Positions 9,222 through 17,899 of a stretch of DNA of 45,957 bases are shown here, in pieces (the first letter of the stretch is position 1; each line of letters starts with the position of its first letter). The translations under genes and the position numbers were made by a program. This stretch comes from Thermoplasmata archaeon (lineage in GTDB: Archaea; Thermoplasmatota; Thermoplasmata; Thermoplasmatales; GCA-001856825). The DNA lies in the NCBI GenBank assembly GCA_021827945.1, contig JAKATW010000141.1, forward strand, positions 1-45,957. The letters run 5' to 3'. The notes beneath the pieces were generated by a model. That model had not been told where the DNA came from. It searched no databases and saw only the letters and a program-made list of their open reading frames with translations.

Positions 9222-10025
9222 TCACGATACACCCAAAGCAGATTTTCTTTCGGGGCCCCTTGTTGCGCCCTTCTGTTGGTACTTCACGAAAATGTTCGTC
9301 GTCATCACCTTCCGTAGCAGCTGGATTGCGAGGGCAGGATCTACTCCCTTGGGACAGACCTCCGAACATGCACCAGAGAAGTGACACCTCCAGACGCCAT
9401 GCTTTGAGTCGACCACGTTGAGCCTCTCCTCGAAGCCCAAATCCCTGTTATCAACTATGTATCTGAAACTCTGAGCAAGGGCCTGAGGGCCAAGGTACAG
9501 CTCGTCAGATGCGCTAGTAGGACAGGCTGATAGGCAAAGTCCGCAGAGTATGCAGTCTGTGAACATTGCGTATTTCTCACGCTGATCGGGTGTCTGAAGG
9601 AACTCGCTCTTGGGCTCCTCCTCTTCCCTCACAATGAAGGGTTTCACGCTCTGATGATTGTTGAATAATTTGGAGAGTTCTGGTACGAGGTCCTTTACGA
9701 TCCCGTAATTGCCCATCGGATCGACCTTTATGAGATCCTTGCCCAGTTCGAGTATTTGGGTCTGGCAAGCAAGTTTTTCCTTTCCGTTTATTATCATACC
9801 GCACGATCCGCATATCCCCATCCTGCAGGAATATCTGGCCGAAAGAGAGTGGTCTAAGTGCTCCTTGATGTAGAGGATTCCGTCGAGTATTGTCATCCCC
9901 TTCTGAACCGGGACCTTGTATTCCTCATACTTCGGAATTTCTTTCTTTTCCGGGTCGTATCTTCTGACCCTGAATGTCACGGTTTTGACGACCTCTCCAA
10001 ATCCTTTGAGTACTAGAGTTTCCAT
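9222..10025 (-). CDS. sdhB: Succinate dehydrogenase/fumarate reductase iron-sulfur subunit (complex 1)
   Basis: 267 aa. The N-terminal [2Fe-2S] domain has CRMGICGSC and a fourth Cys in KLACQT. The C-terminal domain has CILCGLCLSACP for the [4Fe-4S] cluster and CHFSGACSEVCP, completing the three-cluster relay of SdhB. Last gene of an A-C-D-B operon, one base after sdhD. The tail (QQKGATRGPERKSALGVS) is polar. Carries electrons from SdhA-bound FAD to the membrane quinone site. Confidence 0.95.
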   Translation of the reverse strand: METLVLKGFGEVVKTVTFRVRRYDPEKKEIPKYEEYKVPVQKGMTILDGILYIKEHLDHSLSARYSCRMGICGSCGMIINGKEKLACQTQILELGKDLIKVDPMGNYGIVKDLVPELSKLFNNHQSVKPFIVREEEEPKSEFLQTPDQREKYAMFTDCILCGLCLSACPTSASDELYLGPQALAQSFRYIVDNRDLGFEERLNVVDSKHGVWRCHFSGACSEVCPKGVDPALAIQLLRKVMTTNIFVKYQQKGATRGPERKSALGVS

Positions 10026-10026
10026 A

Positions 10027-10428
10027 TCACAGACCTCCGGCGAGTGAGACTACAACTGTCCTCGAGCCCCAAATGAAGACCACGAGTGCCACCACGAGGA
10101 GCGCATAAGTGATTATCTTCTCTGCCCTTCCTCCAGGAATGAGCTCAGAGAGTATCACCCTGAATCCGTTGAACACGTGATAGACCAGGAATGTCAAGAG
10201 CAACTCGAAGACCGATCCCCATATCAGGGAAGAGTAGACTGCCTTTACCCAAGTATAGTACAACGTTCCGCCTACAAGGACGTGTGTGGCATTAGCACCG
10301 TTATAGATGTAGAGTATCTTTTCAGGGCTTGGAGAAAGGACACTGATAAGGAGGAAGTGGAATGATCCAAAGACAAGGACCAGTATTCCCGTCAGGTACT
10401 GCAGGAACATGATCTGCGACTCTCTCAA
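10027..10428 (-). CDS. sdhD: Succinate dehydrogenase membrane anchor subunit D (complex 1)
   Basis: 133 aa with three TM helices. The pattern FLQYLTGILVLVFGSFHFLLIS followed by a late YHVFNGFRVILSELIPGG is the SdhC/SdhD-type heme-and-quinone anchor signature (YHxxNGxRxxxxE). The partner anchor lies immediately upstream with a four-base overlap. Which one is called C or D is a convention based on order. Confidence 0.88.
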   Translation of the reverse strand: MRESQIMFLQYLTGILVLVFGSFHFLLISVLSPSPEKILYIYNGANATHVLVGGTLYYTWVKAVYSSLIWGSVFELLLTFLVYHVFNGFRVILSELIPGGRAEKIITYALLVVALVVFIWGSRTVVVSLAGGL

Positions 10429-10877
10429 ACGATCACCCCCGTAAAGATGAAAATTACACCAATTGCGCTTATCAGTATCATGAAAATCCCGAGTACGATC
10501 TTGAGGAGGTTGTTCAGTCCCCTCAACGACTTAGCCTTGTAAGGAAATTCTGGCCTGTAGGGCTTTGGAAGCATAAGGCCGTTCTCCACTATGGTGAGTC
10601 TTATTCCATTGAGGGCGTGGTAAACAGCCACAATCAGGATCAGCGAAAGTATGAACGGACCATAGTGCGCTCCAAACGGGTAATCAAGGTCGACCATTAT
10701 CTTGTCCCAGGTAACCTGACCGTTTAGAATGTTAGAGGTCTCCCACACGTGGGCTATAAGGTAGAGGCCCAGAGCAATCCCAGTCAATCTGTGGAGTGCG
10801 AACATCCATCTGTCCGTGCCGTACTTGAATGGGTTGAACCATGAAATCCATCCCTTTTTGTTTTCAATTGTCATCAT
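10425..10877 (-). CDS. sdhC: Succinate dehydrogenase cytochrome b556 subunit C (complex 1)
   Basis: 150 aa, three TM helices. Motifs: MFALHRLTGIALGLYLIAHVWE near residues 26-47, which holds the HRxTG motif and a candidate heme-ligand His, and YHALNGIRLTIVE in the third helix. This is the classical SdhC type. Located six bases after sdhA1 and overlapping sdhD by ATGA. Confidence 0.92.
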   Translation of the reverse strand: MMTIENKKGWISWFNPFKYGTDRWMFALHRLTGIALGLYLIAHVWETSNILNGQVTWDKIMVDLDYPFGAHYGPFILSLILIVAVYHALNGIRLTIVENGLMLPKPYRPEFPYKAKSLRGLNNLLKIVLGIFMILISAIGVIFIFTGVIV

Positions 10878-10883
10878 ATCACC

Positions 10884-12599
10884 TCAGTATACCCTCGGTT
10901 CTGGTTTCCATTTGGTGAGCGTGACCGGACGGTAAGTAATCTGCAGTGCACCATCTACCCTCTGTGCAATCGTGTGTTTCAGGTAATTATCATCATCCCT
11001 CTTCGGGAAGTCAGTCCTGAAGTGGGACCCCCTACTTTCCTTTCTCTGAAGCGCACTGTAGACGACGACCTCGGCGAGTTCTACGAGGTTCTTCATTTCG
11101 AGGGATGTGATTAGGTTTTGATTGTAGACGTTTCCTTTCTCCGATATGGAGATCTTCTTGCTCTTTTCAATGAGGCCTCTTATTTTACTCAGCCCTTCAG
11201 TGAGATCCTTTTCGTTTCGGAATACGTAAGCGTCCTTGTCCATAGTAGTCCAGAGCTCTCTCTTTATTTCGTATGGATCGTTGTCTCCCTTATCTCTGTA
11301 GGCATCTGCTACAAAGTTTTCCGCAAACGATCTCTCCCCCTCTGAAAGGTCTATTGAACCGCTGCCTGAGAGAAGCCACTTTGCAGAGTCATCGCCAGCC
11401 ATCTTTCCGAAAACGACGCACTCGCTTGTGGAGTTAGCCCCGAGTCTGTTAGATCCATGAACTGAATAGCAAGCTGTCTCCCCGGCTGCCCATAGCCCAG
11501 TAACTCCAGTGAAACCGGTTCGGCTCACATCGATTCCACCCATCGTGTAGTGTGCTGAAGGCCTAACTGGAAGAGGAGAATCGACTGGGTCTATCCCGAC
11601 ATAGTGATTCCCAATATCCCTTACCTGCGAGAGTTTCTCCTTTATCTTTTCTGTACCTATCGGAGAGAAATCAAGGAGAAGGTAGTCGAGCCCATTCGGA
11701 CCCTTGAATCCCTTTCCCTCAAGGATCTCTGTCATCATGCTCCTGGAAACTATGTCCCTCGGTGCGAGATCCTTCTTTGTGGGGGCATATCTTTCCATGA
11801 ATCTTTCTCCCTTTGCATTCCTGAGTATTCCTCCATCCCCCCTCACGCCCTCTGTGATAAGTATTCCAGAGGGTACAAGTCCGGTTGGATGGAACTGGAC
11901 AAATTCGATGTCCTTGAGCTTTATTCCTCTTCGGAGAGCAATTGCCAGACCGTCACCGGTAACAAGGTGTGAATATGTAGTGTAACCGTAGAGCCTCCCA
12001 AGACCCCCAGTCGCAATTATACCAGCCCTTGCCTTGAATATCCTGACCTGTCCGGTTGGAATGTCAAAGGCCATGACTCCCTTGAACCTGTTGTTCTCGA
12101 TTATGACATCGTAGACGAACTGTTCATGAAACTTGTCAATATTTCCGTACTTTAGCAAGGTGTCATACAGAGCGTGCACTTCGTAGAATCCCGTTTTGTC
12201 TGAGGCGAAGGTAGCCCTCGGAAATGAGTGTCCTCCGAAGGGCCTCTGTGCGACCCTTCCGTCTTCCCTTCTCGCCCACGGAACCCCCCAGTGCTCAAGC
12301 TCAAGGATGTCGACAGGGCACTGTCTCACGAAGAATTCCACAATATCCTGGTCGCCCAAGTAGTCTGATCCCTTGATCGTGTCATAGGCGTGAAGATCAA
12401 AAGAATCACCCTCGTCCGTGTAGAGGACTGCAGCAGATCCACCCTCTGCAGAAATTGAATGGGGTCGCATCAGCTGATTCTTTGCAATGATTGCAATCCG
12501 CAACTTGTCCTTTCCAACTCTAGCAGCTTCGATTGCAGCTCTAAGACCTGCAAGACCGGAACCGACTATAACTAAATCGTAATCAAAGATTTCGACCAA
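10884..12599 (-). CDS. sdhA: Succinate dehydrogenase/fumarate reductase flavoprotein subunit (complex 1)
   Basis: The track start at 12629 is a TTG lying on top of the likely TATA box. A second TTG at 12599 is preceded by GGAG at seven-base spacing and gives MVEIFDYDLVIVGSG, a typical SdhA N-terminus (571 aa). Seen: the FAD-binding GSGLAGLRAA, RPHSISAEGG with the His that usually binds FAD covalently, FHPTGLVPSG, TEGVRGDGG, the APRDIVSR active-site Arg region, SAHYTMGGI and GSNRLGANS. All active-site elements are intact, so succinate oxidation or fumarate reduction is expected. First gene of the A-C-D-B operon. Confidence 0.95.
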   Translation of the reverse strand: MVEIFDYDLVIVGSGLAGLRAAIEAARVGKDKLRIAIIAKNQLMRPHSISAEGGSAAVLYTDEGDSFDLHAYDTIKGSDYLGDQDIVEFFVRQCPVDILELEHWGVPWARREDGRVAQRPFGGHSFPRATFASDKTGFYEVHALYDTLLKYGNIDKFHEQFVYDVIIENNRFKGVMAFDIPTGQVRIFKARAGIIATGGLGRLYGYTTYSHLVTGDGLAIALRRGIKLKDIEFVQFHPTGLVPSGILITEGVRGDGGILRNAKGERFMERYAPTKKDLAPRDIVSRSMMTEILEGKGFKGPNGLDYLLLDFSPIGTEKIKEKLSQVRDIGNHYVGIDPVDSPLPVRPSAHYTMGGIDVSRTGFTGVTGLWAAGETACYSVHGSNRLGANSTSECVVFGKMAGDDSAKWLLSGSGSIDLSEGERSFAENFVADAYRDKGDNDPYEIKRELWTTMDKDAYVFRNEKDLTEGLSKIRGLIEKSKKISISEKGNVYNQNLITSLEMKNLVELAEVVVYSALQRKESRGSHFRTDFPKRDDDNYLKHTIAQRVDGALQITYRPVTLTKWKPEPRVY

Positions 12600-12625
12600 A
12601 TAGATCTCCAGTGAGAAAGTGCATG

Positions 12626-12640
12626 ACAATATAAAAATTC
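12626..12640 (-). promoter_or_regulatory. Candidate promoter of the sdhACDB operon
   Basis: Minus-strand GAATTTTTATATTG, a TATA-like element. A start point about 25 bp downstream would fall near 12605, giving a very short leader before the TTG at 12599. It argues against the longer ORF start, which would lie inside the element. Confidence 0.45.
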
Positions 12641-12730
12641 TCAGTTTTGCTATCTAAATTAAATTTAGTCCACTTAAACTGTATTTTAATGGAATAAAGA
12701 GTCAAATTCTCATCGACTGAAATTTGACAT

Positions 12731-12901
12731 CTAGGTTGCAAGGATTGAGAATGCGAACACCAGGAACCCGATTATAACCATTGTTTCTGCACTGGTCTTC
12801 CCAAGATCGATGAGCTTGTAGAGTACTCCAGCTGTCTCCATCAGGAGTATTCCGAGGAAGAAGAGAGGGTACCTGAACCTGGAAGGAAGTATTTTTGACA
12901 T
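12731..12901 (-). CDS. Small two-TM subunit of the second Sdh complex (56 aa, not in ORF track)
   Basis: ATG at 12901 to TAG at 12731, product MSKILPSRFRYPLFFLGILL... of 56 aa. Two hydrophobic helices (about 11-26 and 41-56) are separated by a polar loop (YKLIDLGKTSAE). It follows the SdhC2-type membrane gene by three bases in the same operon and is close to the smallest size for an Sdh anchor. A second small anchor is known for actinobacterial-type Sdh complexes, so a role as SdhD-like subunit is inferred from position, size and topology rather than recognised sequence. The track ORF 12702..12908 here is a different frame with no hydrophobic pattern. Confidence 0.7.
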   Translation of the reverse strand: MSKILPSRFRYPLFFLGILLMETAGVLYKLIDLGKTSAETMVIIGFLVFAFSILAT

Positions 12902-12904
12902 GGA

Positions 12905-13624
12905 TCACAACCCCATGTGAATTAGCAAAATGTTGGGCACAATTCCTGCAATCATTCCCCTTATGAACAGGTCAACAAAGACGAACATTATCAGGCTTGT
13001 CCATGCGATCGCCTCGTGATGGCCGTTCAGTCTGGACTGGAACCTGTAGATTGAATTCTTCTTGTCCCGGTTGACGGGGCAGTTCACACAATCCTTGTAC
13101 CCACCGATAAGGTGCCTTACGGAATGGCAGGAGAAAGTATAGAATGTGACAGCCAGTGCGTTTATGGTCAGAATGACAGTACCCAAACTCACGGTAATTG
13201 CTCCAGTGTAGACGATGGAATGGTATATGTCGTAGTAGAAGAAGGGGAGTATGCCCCATGCAGTATACATGAAATATCTATGGATATTTTCGACCCTGAA
13301 GAAACCTGTCTCTCCGCTATAACCCCTACTCTTCGTATCCAGGCGGACATCCGTTGCACAGCTGTTGGGGTGCTTGAAGAGGTGTCTGTGGTAGTCCTTC
13401 CTGTATGCATAGCAGGTCAACCTGAAGAGAACAACGAGGGGGAGTATGAGCACGGTGGGGGTGTAGAATGGATCCGTCAGCCCATCGTAGACGGGTACCT
13501 TGTAAAGGATGATGAGGATCGAGCCCAGTATAGATATGAAAACGAACGACCAGAACCTCCAGTTCGGTTCAAGGAATTCCGGCGGTATCAGGTGTTTCAG
13601 TGGAGTTTCGTTTGCAGCTCTCAT
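12905..13624 (-). CDS. Membrane anchor subunit of second Sdh complex (actinobacterial Sdh1-like)
   Basis: 239 aa with about five TM helices, larger than classical SdhC. The motifs CHSVRHLIGGYKDCVNCPVNRDKK and SRLNGHHEAIAWTSL, with several histidines near membrane borders (YHRHLF, ENIHRYF), resemble the cytochrome-b-like anchor of the mycobacterial Sdh1 class. The histidines are plausible diheme ligands by analogy. Start overlaps the sdhB2 stop by four bases. Complexes of this class are linked to menaquinone in actinobacteria; whether that holds here is inference. Confidence 0.75.
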   Translation of the reverse strand: MRAANETPLKHLIPPEFLEPNWRFWSFVFISILGSILIILYKVPVYDGLTDPFYTPTVLILPLVVLFRLTCYAYRKDYHRHLFKHPNSCATDVRLDTKSRGYSGETGFFRVENIHRYFMYTAWGILPFFYYDIYHSIVYTGAITVSLGTVILTINALAVTFYTFSCHSVRHLIGGYKDCVNCPVNRDKKNSIYRFQSRLNGHHEAIAWTSLIMFVFVDLFIRGMIAGIVPNILLIHMGL

Positions 13625-14370
13625 CTCTTTCCACCGCCTTTTCTCCTGGACCTCACAAAAATAGCTATCGGATCATACTCGGCATTGACTGCCCTCTCCT
13701 TCTCTGGAATTATGGCATTATCTGTAATGTGTATCTCCTCAGGACAGACCTCGGTGCAGCACTTGGTTATGTTGCAATAGCCGAGACCCGCGTCCTTGTT
13801 CATGAATTCCGATCTATCCAGAGCGTCCAGCGGGTGCATATCCAAGGAGGCTGCCTTCACCACGTGCCTTGGACCAAAGTAACCGGAATTGTGCTCCCTG
13901 ATAACGTGACATACGTCCTGGCAGAGGAAACACTCTATGCACTTCTTGAATTCCTTAGATCTCTCTATATCTACCTGTGAAATCTTCCATGGTTTTTCCA
14001 GCCCCTCCCTGGGAGTAAATTTTGGGATCTTCTTTAGGAGGTCCCAGTTCTGTGAAACGTCTGTAACGAGGTCCTTTATCAGGGGGTAGGCAGCGATAGG
14101 AGACACTTTTATCTTACCGTCCTTGAAAGAATCAACGCGAGTCTTGCACATCAGTGAGGGCCTGTGGTTTATCTCTGCCGAGCAAGAACCACACTTTCCA
14201 GCCATGCAGTTCCACCTCAGAGATAGACTCGGGTCGATGTGTCTCTCTATATACTTCATGGCATCCAGGACGACCATTCCCTCTTCCTTCGGGACTTCAT
14301 AGTCCACGAACCTTCCCTCCTTCTCAGATGAGGGATCGTATCTGTATACACTGACCTTGATGCTTTCCAT
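13621..14370 (-). CDS. sdhB: Succinate dehydrogenase iron-sulfur subunit (complex 2)
   Basis: The track ORF starts at 14433, but the ATG at 14370 (MESIKVSVYRYDP, 249 aa) is better: GGAGG lies upstream and the ATG overlaps the sdhA2 stop by one base (TGATG). Clusters: CMAGKCGSC with a later Cys in SLMCKT for [2Fe-2S]; CIECFLCQDVCHV and CNITKCCTEVCPE for the C-terminal clusters. The sequence KCCTEVCPEEIHITDNAIIP strongly resembles the SdhB of actinobacterial-type complexes, unlike sdhB of the neighbouring operon. The C-terminus (RSRRKGGGKR) is basic. Confidence 0.93.
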   Translation of the reverse strand: MESIKVSVYRYDPSSEKEGRFVDYEVPKEEGMVVLDAMKYIERHIDPSLSLRWNCMAGKCGSCSAEINHRPSLMCKTRVDSFKDGKIKVSPIAAYPLIKDLVTDVSQNWDLLKKIPKFTPREGLEKPWKISQVDIERSKEFKKCIECFLCQDVCHVIREHNSGYFGPRHVVKAASLDMHPLDALDRSEFMNKDAGLGYCNITKCCTEVCPEEIHITDNAIIPEKERAVNAEYDPIAIFVRSRRKGGGKR

Positions 14371-16094
14371 CAGTATTCCTCCTCCCTTATGAGTTTCCTC
14401 AGATTGTCTGGGATTTTTGGAACTTCCCTCCATTCAAGTCTCATTCCTCTCTCTCCCTTCGTGTAGATGATGTTCTTCCTCATTGCTGGGTCCTTCTTCG
14501 GATAGTCACTTCTCGCGTGGGCTCCCCTGCTCTCCTTCCTCTCTATTGCTCCCCTTACGATTGCTTCTGCTGCGGTAAGCATTGAGGGGAGCTCAAGAAC
14601 CTGAAGTAACCCCTTGTTGTACTTCAGGCCACCATGAACTGCAGCTTTCTTTGACAGGTCCTTCAGCTCCTGAATCGTTTCTAGCGCTTTCCTGAGGTTC
14701 TCCTCATTTCGTATGATACCCACGTTTTCGCTCATGTTTTCCTCAAGTCTCGAAGCCAGGTCGTAAGGGTTCAGTCCGTCCCTTCCGACCAACGAGTTCA
14801 CCCTTTCTATCTCTGCCGAAATGGCAGCATCGTCTATTTTTCCCTGTGATATCTTTTTCGAGTACGATGAGGCCCCCTCTCCGCTTCTCTTTCCGAACAC
14901 CAGAATGTCGGCCAGGGAATTTCCTCCAAGTCTGTTCGCTCCGTGGAGACCGCTGGCCACCTCGCCCGATGCAAACAACCCTGGAATATTTGTAGCAGTA
15001 CTCTCCGGGTCTACCCTGATTCCACCCATCTGGTAGTGCACGGTGGGAGCCACCTCCATCTTTTCCTTTGTGATGTCAACGCCGGCGAAATCCATGTACT
15101 GCTTGTACATGCTCGGCAATTTTCTCTTGATGAAATCCGCACCCCTGTGGGTTATGTCTAGGTACACCCCCCCGTGTGCTGTACCTCTTCCGGCCATTAT
15201 CTCCGCGTAGTTAGCCCTGGCAACTATATCTCTTGCGTCAAGCTCCATCTTCTTGGGAGAGTATCGCGCCATGTATCTCTCTCCCTGCGCATTCAATAAT
15301 ATCCCTCCCTCTCCCCTGACGCCCTCTGTTACCAGCAGTCCCTTGACGCCAGGAGGAAAAACCATTCCAGTTGGATGGAACTGTATCATTTCCATATCCA
15401 TCAGTTCAGCCCCTGCCTCAAAAGCTAGTCCCAGTCCATCGCCGGTAGATTCCCAGGAATTGGAAGTGACCTTGTATATCCTACCACAACCTCCTGTAGA
15501 AACGATGACTGCCTTTGAACTGAAAACGTGAATATCTCCGGTATTCAACTTTATTCCAATTGCCCCGACTACCCTTTCCCCATCCTTGAGGAGTTTGGTG
15601 ACATAGAATTCATCGAAGAACTTTATGTCCCTGTGAAGAATCTGATCCTCAAGGGTCCTTATTATTTCCAGGCCGGTCCTGTCGCCGACATGACAGAGTC
15701 TCCTGTACGTATGAGCTCCAAACGCTCTCTGCATAATGGTACCTTCTGGAGTCCTGTCGAATAGCGCACCATATTCTTCAAGTTCCCTGACCCTTTCGGG
15801 CGCCTCCTTAGACAGTATCTCTGCCATCCTGAAGTTTGAGATGTAGACTCCCTCCTCCATGGTGTCAGCGAAATGGACCTCCCAGCTGTCCTTGGGGTCG
15901 ACGTTTGCTAGTGCGGCAGCGATTCCCCCTTCAGCCATAACGGTGTGCGCTTTGCCCAAGAGAGACTTGGATAGAACGGTGACGCTCGAACCAGAATCGA
16001 ACGCGGCTATGGCAGCTCTCATCCCAGCTCCTCCAGCCCCTATGATCAGAACATCGGTCTCGTGTTTAATGTATTGTGAACTCATAACACTCAT
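14370..16094 (-). CDS. sdhA: Succinate dehydrogenase flavoprotein subunit (complex 2)
   Basis: The track starts at a TTG (16097); an ATG follows directly at 16094, with another at 16085. About 574 aa. Seen: GAGGAGMRAAIA (FAD), KAHTVMAEGGIAA with the covalent-FAD His, FHPTGMVFPPG, TEGVRGEGG, LDARDIVARA (active-site Arg), TVHYQMGGIRVD and GANRLGGNSLAD. All catalytic elements are present. Heads the operon A2-B2-C2-small subunit. A TATA-like TTTATATC lies about 35 bp upstream. Clearly diverged from sdhA1, consistent with two distinct complexes rather than a recent duplication. Confidence 0.94.
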   Translation of the reverse strand: MSVMSSQYIKHETDVLIIGAGGAGMRAAIAAFDSGSSVTVLSKSLLGKAHTVMAEGGIAAALANVDPKDSWEVHFADTMEEGVYISNFRMAEILSKEAPERVRELEEYGALFDRTPEGTIMQRAFGAHTYRRLCHVGDRTGLEIIRTLEDQILHRDIKFFDEFYVTKLLKDGERVVGAIGIKLNTGDIHVFSSKAVIVSTGGCGRIYKVTSNSWESTGDGLGLAFEAGAELMDMEMIQFHPTGMVFPPGVKGLLVTEGVRGEGGILLNAQGERYMARYSPKKMELDARDIVARANYAEIMAGRGTAHGGVYLDITHRGADFIKRKLPSMYKQYMDFAGVDITKEKMEVAPTVHYQMGGIRVDPESTATNIPGLFASGEVASGLHGANRLGGNSLADILVFGKRSGEGASSYSKKISQGKIDDAAISAEIERVNSLVGRDGLNPYDLASRLEENMSENVGIIRNEENLRKALETIQELKDLSKKAAVHGGLKYNKGLLQVLELPSMLTAAEAIVRGAIERKESRGAHARSDYPKKDPAMRKNIIYTKGERGMRLEWREVPKIPDNLRKLIREEEY

Positions 16095-16199
16095 CAAATT
16101 TTACTTACTTTTGCTCAGTGTTTAAGGAGATATAAATTTTTAGAGGCATTAAGATTATTTCAACGTTCCTTATATCTTTAAAGCGGTACCCTCACCCCA

Positions 16200-17138
16200 C
16201 TAAATCGCGGAGAAATCTATCCTGTTGTTCTTCTTGTCCTTACTCAGTAGAACTATTCTTGAATCCTCTCTTTCTCCTCCAAAATCGTAGTTGATATACC
16301 CGTTCAACCTGAACGAGAAATCCCTGATCTCTCCGTGGGAGGGCATGTTGTTTATTGTCAGCCTGTTTCTGGAACCTCCGACGTGAACGTACCCCTTGTT
16401 CTCTATGAAATCTGGGTCCGCCTTCTTGTCTAGCTTGTAGTACTCTTCCACGTAGCCAAGATTGAAGTCCTTGACCAGAGTGTGCCTTATTACAGTCCTG
16501 GTATCAAGTGAGGGTAGGAGTTCAAGGGTCCGGTTCAACCGTTCCCACGAGTCTCTGTATATGGGATTGAGTATTTCGTTGAACAGCTTCCTGTTTGGCG
16601 CAGCGACCGTCACATAGAGCTGAGTTGGAAGTACTTTCAGTTTCTCTAGAGCTTCCGGTTGAGTCCCATTGGTCACGACGAACGTAGAAATGTGTCTGTT
16701 CTTCGCTTCCCTCAGGAGGTCGTCGAGCTTGCCGTAGAGGGTTGGCTCTCCTGTCAGAGATATGGCCATGTGTTTAGGTTGCTGGGCGTCCAACCACTTT
16801 TTCATGTTCGTTCTGGAATCCCCCTTGAATCCAGTAAGTAGCTGTCTCTGAGCCTGGATCGATCCCTCTAGAATTTCTTCTGCATCGTCTTCCTGTGGGA
16901 TCTTGGCTCCCTCCCATCCCTGAGATCTCCAACAAAAAGTACAGTTCTCAGAGCACCAATCTACTGAAGGGGTCATCTGGACGCACCTGTGGCTCTCAAT
17001 TCCGTAAAAAGTGTTTTTGTAGCACGGTCTGTTGTAATAGAGATCCTGCCTGACCCAGTGGCAAAGCTTTACGCCGGAATGGTTTCCGACTATCTTGTAC
17101 CCCTGCTTCTCTAGTGCTTTCTTCTTGACTTCATCCAT
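16200..17138 (-). CDS. taw1: tRNA 4-demethylwyosine synthase (TYW1 family, radical SAM)
   Basis: 312 aa. The radical-SAM motif is WCSENCTFCW (Cys 62, 66, 69, CxxxCxxC). Three further cysteines at 26, 39 and 52 match the positions that bind the second [4Fe-4S] cluster in archaeal TYW1. Catalyses condensation of pyruvate carbons with m1G37 in tRNA-Phe, the first tricyclic step of wyosine formation. Also visible: SLTGEPTLYGKLDDL, typical of the family. The stop is TAG in a gene-poor gap before sdhA2; the start overlaps the trmI-like gene by eight bases, suggesting a tRNA-modification operon. Confidence 0.93.
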   Translation of the reverse strand: MDEVKKKALEKQGYKIVGNHSGVKLCHWVRQDLYYNRPCYKNTFYGIESHRCVQMTPSVDWCSENCTFCWRSQGWEGAKIPQEDDAEEILEGSIQAQRQLLTGFKGDSRTNMKKWLDAQQPKHMAISLTGEPTLYGKLDDLLREAKNRHISTFVVTNGTQPEALEKLKVLPTQLYVTVAAPNRKLFNEILNPIYRDSWERLNRTLELLPSLDTRTVIRHTLVKDFNLGYVEEYYKLDKKADPDFIENKGYVHVGGSRNRLTINNMPSHGEIRDFSFRLNGYINYDFGGEREDSRIVLLSKDKKNNRIDFSAI

Positions 17139-17853
17139 TCAGGTTGACACCCACTCCAGAGACTATGAATCCTGTATGATACAGAAATGACGTCTCCGGT
17201 CTCATCCCCATCGCGCTCAGCTTGATAGGAACATCGATGAGTTGATGAACACTTACTAAAAAATCCTTCTTTATCAGGAATCGCGAAAACCTCTCCGCCT
17301 GGGAGTAGGTTGGAAGGATGGATGCTATCTTCTTCGTTCCAGTCAGCCTGCAGTCCAGGAAGTTCCACGGTTCGGGGTTGTCTATGAATATGGTATCGAA
17401 TTCGTCGACTTGTGCCTCCTTCCCATCCCTGTTCCTCGCTTCAATAAGGCCTGACACTTCGAATCTCCTGATGTTCTTCTGAAAGAGTTGAAAGTTCTCT
17501 CCATCAAGCTCGTAGCTCACTATCTTTGTCTTGTATATCAGTGCAGCAAGAATTGAAAATCCTCCGACTCCTCCGCCTATCTCGAGCATTCTGGGACAGA
17601 ACGGCAAATCGAGTTCGAATCCTATCTGATTGACGTCCTTAGGCAGGACAATCTGTGGTCCACGCTCGATTGAAGCTGACACGTCACTCAGCGTCGAATT
17701 CCTGGTCTTGAATCTTCTCGATCCGATCTCCAGTTCCGCAGGAGATACTGAGAACTTGCCGGTATCTATGTTGCCCAAATCCCTTATGTATAGCAGCCCA
17801 GCCGTGTTGGAGAAGGAGTAGAGTTCTCTGTCGTTGTAAAGGGTAACAAGCAC
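17131..17853 (-). CDS. trmI: tRNA (adenine-N1)-methyltransferase, TrmI family (m1A57/58)
   Basis: 240 aa, GTG start. The Rossmann SAM motif is MLEIGGGVGGFSILAALI (about 90-107), followed by VSYELDGENFQLFQKNI and the catalytic-region motif IDNPEPWNF, close to the D-x-P-x-PW motif of TrmI/Gcd14 enzymes. The N-terminal part (residues 1-80) forms a small beta-rich region as in archaeal TrmI. Overlaps taw1 by eight bases. The spacing of about 24 bp to a TATA element means a probably leaderless mRNA. Position-specific activity is inferred from family. Confidence 0.78.
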   Translation of the reverse strand: MLVTLYNDRELYSFSNTAGLLYIRDLGNIDTGKFSVSPAELEIGSRRFKTRNSTLSDVSASIERGPQIVLPKDVNQIGFELDLPFCPRMLEIGGGVGGFSILAALIYKTKIVSYELDGENFQLFQKNIRRFEVSGLIEARNRDGKEAQVDEFDTIFIDNPEPWNFLDCRLTGTKKIASILPTYSQAERFSRFLIKKDFLVSVHQLIDVPIKLSAMGMRPETSFLYHTGFIVSGVGVNLNG

Positions 17854-17867
17854 AATTTGAGCAGAAC

Positions 17868-17885
17868 AAAGAATTTAAAATAGTT
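17868..17885. promoter_or_regulatory. Shared divergent TATA element, trmI-taw1 / alaS
   Basis: The near-palindromic AATTTAAAAT sits 23-24 bp from both the trmI GTG (17853, minus) and the alaS GTG (17900, plus). The 46-bp gap holds no room for separate promoters, so one element may serve both directions and both mRNAs would be leaderless. Confidence 0.5.
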
Positions 17886-17899
17886 ATTCTTCCACTCTT

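Noticed and set aside
12702-12908. 68-aa minus ORF in the track
   Set aside because: Wrong frame; the neighbouring frame encodes the two-helix 56-aa peptide that fits the operon.
13112-13780. 222-aa plus-strand ORF in the track
   Set aside because: It lies antisense to the Sdh membrane anchor and iron-sulfur genes, which have clear cysteine and histidine motifs; the plus frame has no recognisable pattern.
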